The notes under the pieces are model-generated. The model was not told the DNA's origin. It was given only the letters and a program-made list of their open reading frames with translations, and searched no databases. Positions 63,425-64,000 of a DNA stretch of 64,000 nt are shown here, piece by piece. Source of the DNA: Candidatus Sulfurimonas baltica (lineage in GTDB: Bacteria > Campylobacterota > Campylobacteria > Campylobacterales > Sulfurimonadaceae). Position 1 is the first letter of the stretch, and every line of letters begins with the position of its first letter. The stretch is taken from assembly GCF_015265455.1 (NCBI RefSeq), contig NZ_CP054492.1, forward strand, positions 868,001 to 932,000. Reading direction: 5' to 3'. Made by a program: the position numbers and the translations under genes.

Positions 63425-63523
63425 TTATACTTTTTCCCAAAAAATCCCCTGCTGCGTATCCATAATACTAACACCCAAGGCTAAAATCTAATCACGAAGT
63501 TTGTTAGAACTCTCAAAGCCTTT
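63425..63523 (-). pseudogene. Remnant of the 3' end of cysS
   Basis: The minus strand reads about 30 residues similar to the C-terminus of cysteinyl-tRNA synthetases: KGFESSNKLRD, an in-frame TAG at 63488-63490, then ILALGVSIMDTQQGIFWEKV and a TAA. The family pattern is a helix with RDxL followed by GxxxxDTxxGxxW. No larger cysS frame continues upstream, because at 63526 the sequence switches to a different gene fragment. It is a broken copy, not an active gene. Confidence 0.6.
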
Positions 63524-63525
63524 TT

Positions 63526-63675
63526 GATTATCTTGAAGCTCTCCCACTACAACTTCGCTTGGACTCCCTTTAATATATCTTCTCTAAATAACCAAAGTTT
63601 TGTGCCTACATGTAGAGATGGAATCTTTCAACCCTCATAAAGTCCGCCACGCCATGAAAAAGCCTTTTAAATCCA
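63526..63675 (-). pseudogene. Decayed partial copy of the RNA methyltransferase gene
   Basis: The first ~99 bases (63526-63624) match 62607-62705 with four differences by eye; the next ~48 bases (63628-63675) match about 62806-62854. The roughly 100 bases between the two blocks in the intact gene are missing. A one-base loss near 63650 breaks the frame and stops occur. The copy is therefore young but inactive. Confidence 0.8.
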
Positions 63676-63690
63676 ATGCTATTATGTGTT

Positions 63691-63999
63691 TTATATATGT
63701 GCAGTTTTATTAGAATAATTTCTAAGGGCAACTCTAGAAGCCTTGTCAACAAGAGTAAAAACATTGTCTATACTGTTTTTTACACTACTTTTTTTATGCC
63801 CTTTTACTTTAACAAATTCACATCTCAATAAATCAGTAAACTTATAAAACTCAATATAGAGCTCACGGTTTTTTATCTGCTTGTTATTCTTTGATATGTA
63901 GTTGTTCTTTTCAAAACGCTCTCGTCTGTCTTTTAGACCTATAATATTCTGACAATCTGTATATATTGTAATCTCATGAAGCTCCGGAGTTATTTCACT
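63691..63999 (-). CDS. 3' end of an RNase H-like gene, cut by the window edge
   Basis: A minus-strand frame enters from the right edge and ends with TAA at 63691-63693, giving about 102 C-terminal residues. EITIYTDCQNIIGL has the RNase H Asp in YTD; later FVKVKGHKKSSVKNSIDN has the GH and Asp of the active site. It resembles ribonuclease HI; its N-terminal part is outside the window. It reads towards the debris described above. Confidence 0.7.
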   Translation of the reverse strand, partial: SEITPELHEITIYTDCQNIIGLKDRRERFEKNNYISKNNKQIKNRELYIEFYKFTDLLRCEFVKVKGHKKSSVKNSIDNVFTLVDKASRVALRNYSNKTAHI

Positions 64000-64000
64000 T

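Larger units (their letters stand above)
68..63614. repeat. Iterated palindrome TACATGTA (about 21 copies)
   Basis: Exact TACATGTA occurs by my reading at 68, 4395, 10855, 18311, 18328, 21554, 28574, 30268, 34195, 37921, 41066, 46927, 49276, 56198, 56631, 57739, 59290, 61917, 62599, 62688 and 63607. Base composition at about 67 percent A+T predicts roughly two or three in 64 kb. Most are extended to YTACATGTAR, often CTACATGTAG. They lie in genes on both strands and in intergenic hairpins. Confidence 0.7.

Noticed and set aside
63526-63675. An insertion-sequence or phage origin for the duplicated methyltransferase fragment
   Set aside because: No inverted ends, target-site duplication or transposase is visible; plain recombination explains it better.
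1-64000. tRNA, rRNA, known riboswitches and intact insertion sequences
   Set aside because: I looked for cloverleaf ends, conserved rRNA strings and transposase motifs on both strands and saw none; a covariance-model search could still find small RNAs.

Overview
The window is AT-rich (roughly two thirds A+T by eye) and densely packed with genes. It looks like chromosomal DNA of a free-living member of the Campylobacterota, most like Sulfurimonas or a close relative. Supporting this are the common TTG and GTG starts, CheV, a gamma-alpha-beta oxaloacetate decarboxylase operon, a three-domain desulforubrerythrin of the Campylobacter type, a NosL/SafE copper-handling pair, a multihaem cytochrome, and a pyrD / M16 peptidase / dapA / SDR neighbourhood recalling Helicobacter. 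I saw no rRNA, tRNA, CRISPR array or intact insertion sequence.

Layout. 1-10.9 kb: a P-type cation ATPase, then an Ech-type group 4 [NiFe] hydrogenase operon (echA-B-C-D, a Na/Pi-cotransporter-like gene and a small lysine-rich gene, echE-F) and an aldo-keto reductase. 10.9-19.3 kb: htpG, a minus-strand group of small membrane proteins including a 54-residue one, the sodium-pump oxaloacetate decarboxylase operon oadG-A-B, and cheV. 19.4-29 kb: a probable eight-gene operon with a HlyD-like protein, a molybdopterin oxidoreductase, an ABC-type membrane domain that lacks its ATPase, an adaptor, two TolC-like proteins, argD and a MidA-type methyltransferase. 29-41 kb: pilT, gatC, a YfgM/BamB-like pair, a tyrosine recombinase, HD and HDOD proteins, NosL/SafE, polA and a soluble two-component system. 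41-49.5 kb: an M1-ChaN-PDZ fusion, desulforubrerythrin, a lipoprotein of 22-residue repeats, and a convergent pair (ArsM-like double methyltransferase and MerT-rhodanese fusion) whose upstream regions share a near-identical 26-nt element. 49-55 kb: dapA, a FabL-like reductase, an ankyrin protein, a NYN-like protein, a periplasmic Gly/Met/Gln-rich protein, an M16 peptidase and pyrD. 55-60.4 kb: a six-gene set resembling the mycobacterial decaprenyl-phospho-arabinose pathway. 60.5-64 kb: a DJ-1 protein, a tetrahaem cytochrome, an RNA methyltransferase, gene debris (cysS 3' end plus a decayed copy of part of that methyltransferase gene) and the 3' end of an RNase H-like gene.

How the parts fit. 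Several systems concern ion-coupled energy conservation: Ech hydrogenase (ferredoxin/H2), the Na+-pumping decarboxylase, the Na/Pi-like carrier and the P-type ATPase. A second theme is metal and metalloid handling: NosL/SafE, ChaN, and the ArsM and MerT fusions. A third is envelope building: the polyprenyl-pentose cluster and the transport operon. Across the whole window the palindrome TACATGTA recurs about 21 times by eye where base composition predicts two or three. The items I would look at first are the shared 26-nt element, the ATPase-less ABC/adaptor/TolC operon, the pentose-donor cluster, the expanded ech operon, the iterated palindrome and the debris near 63.5 kb.
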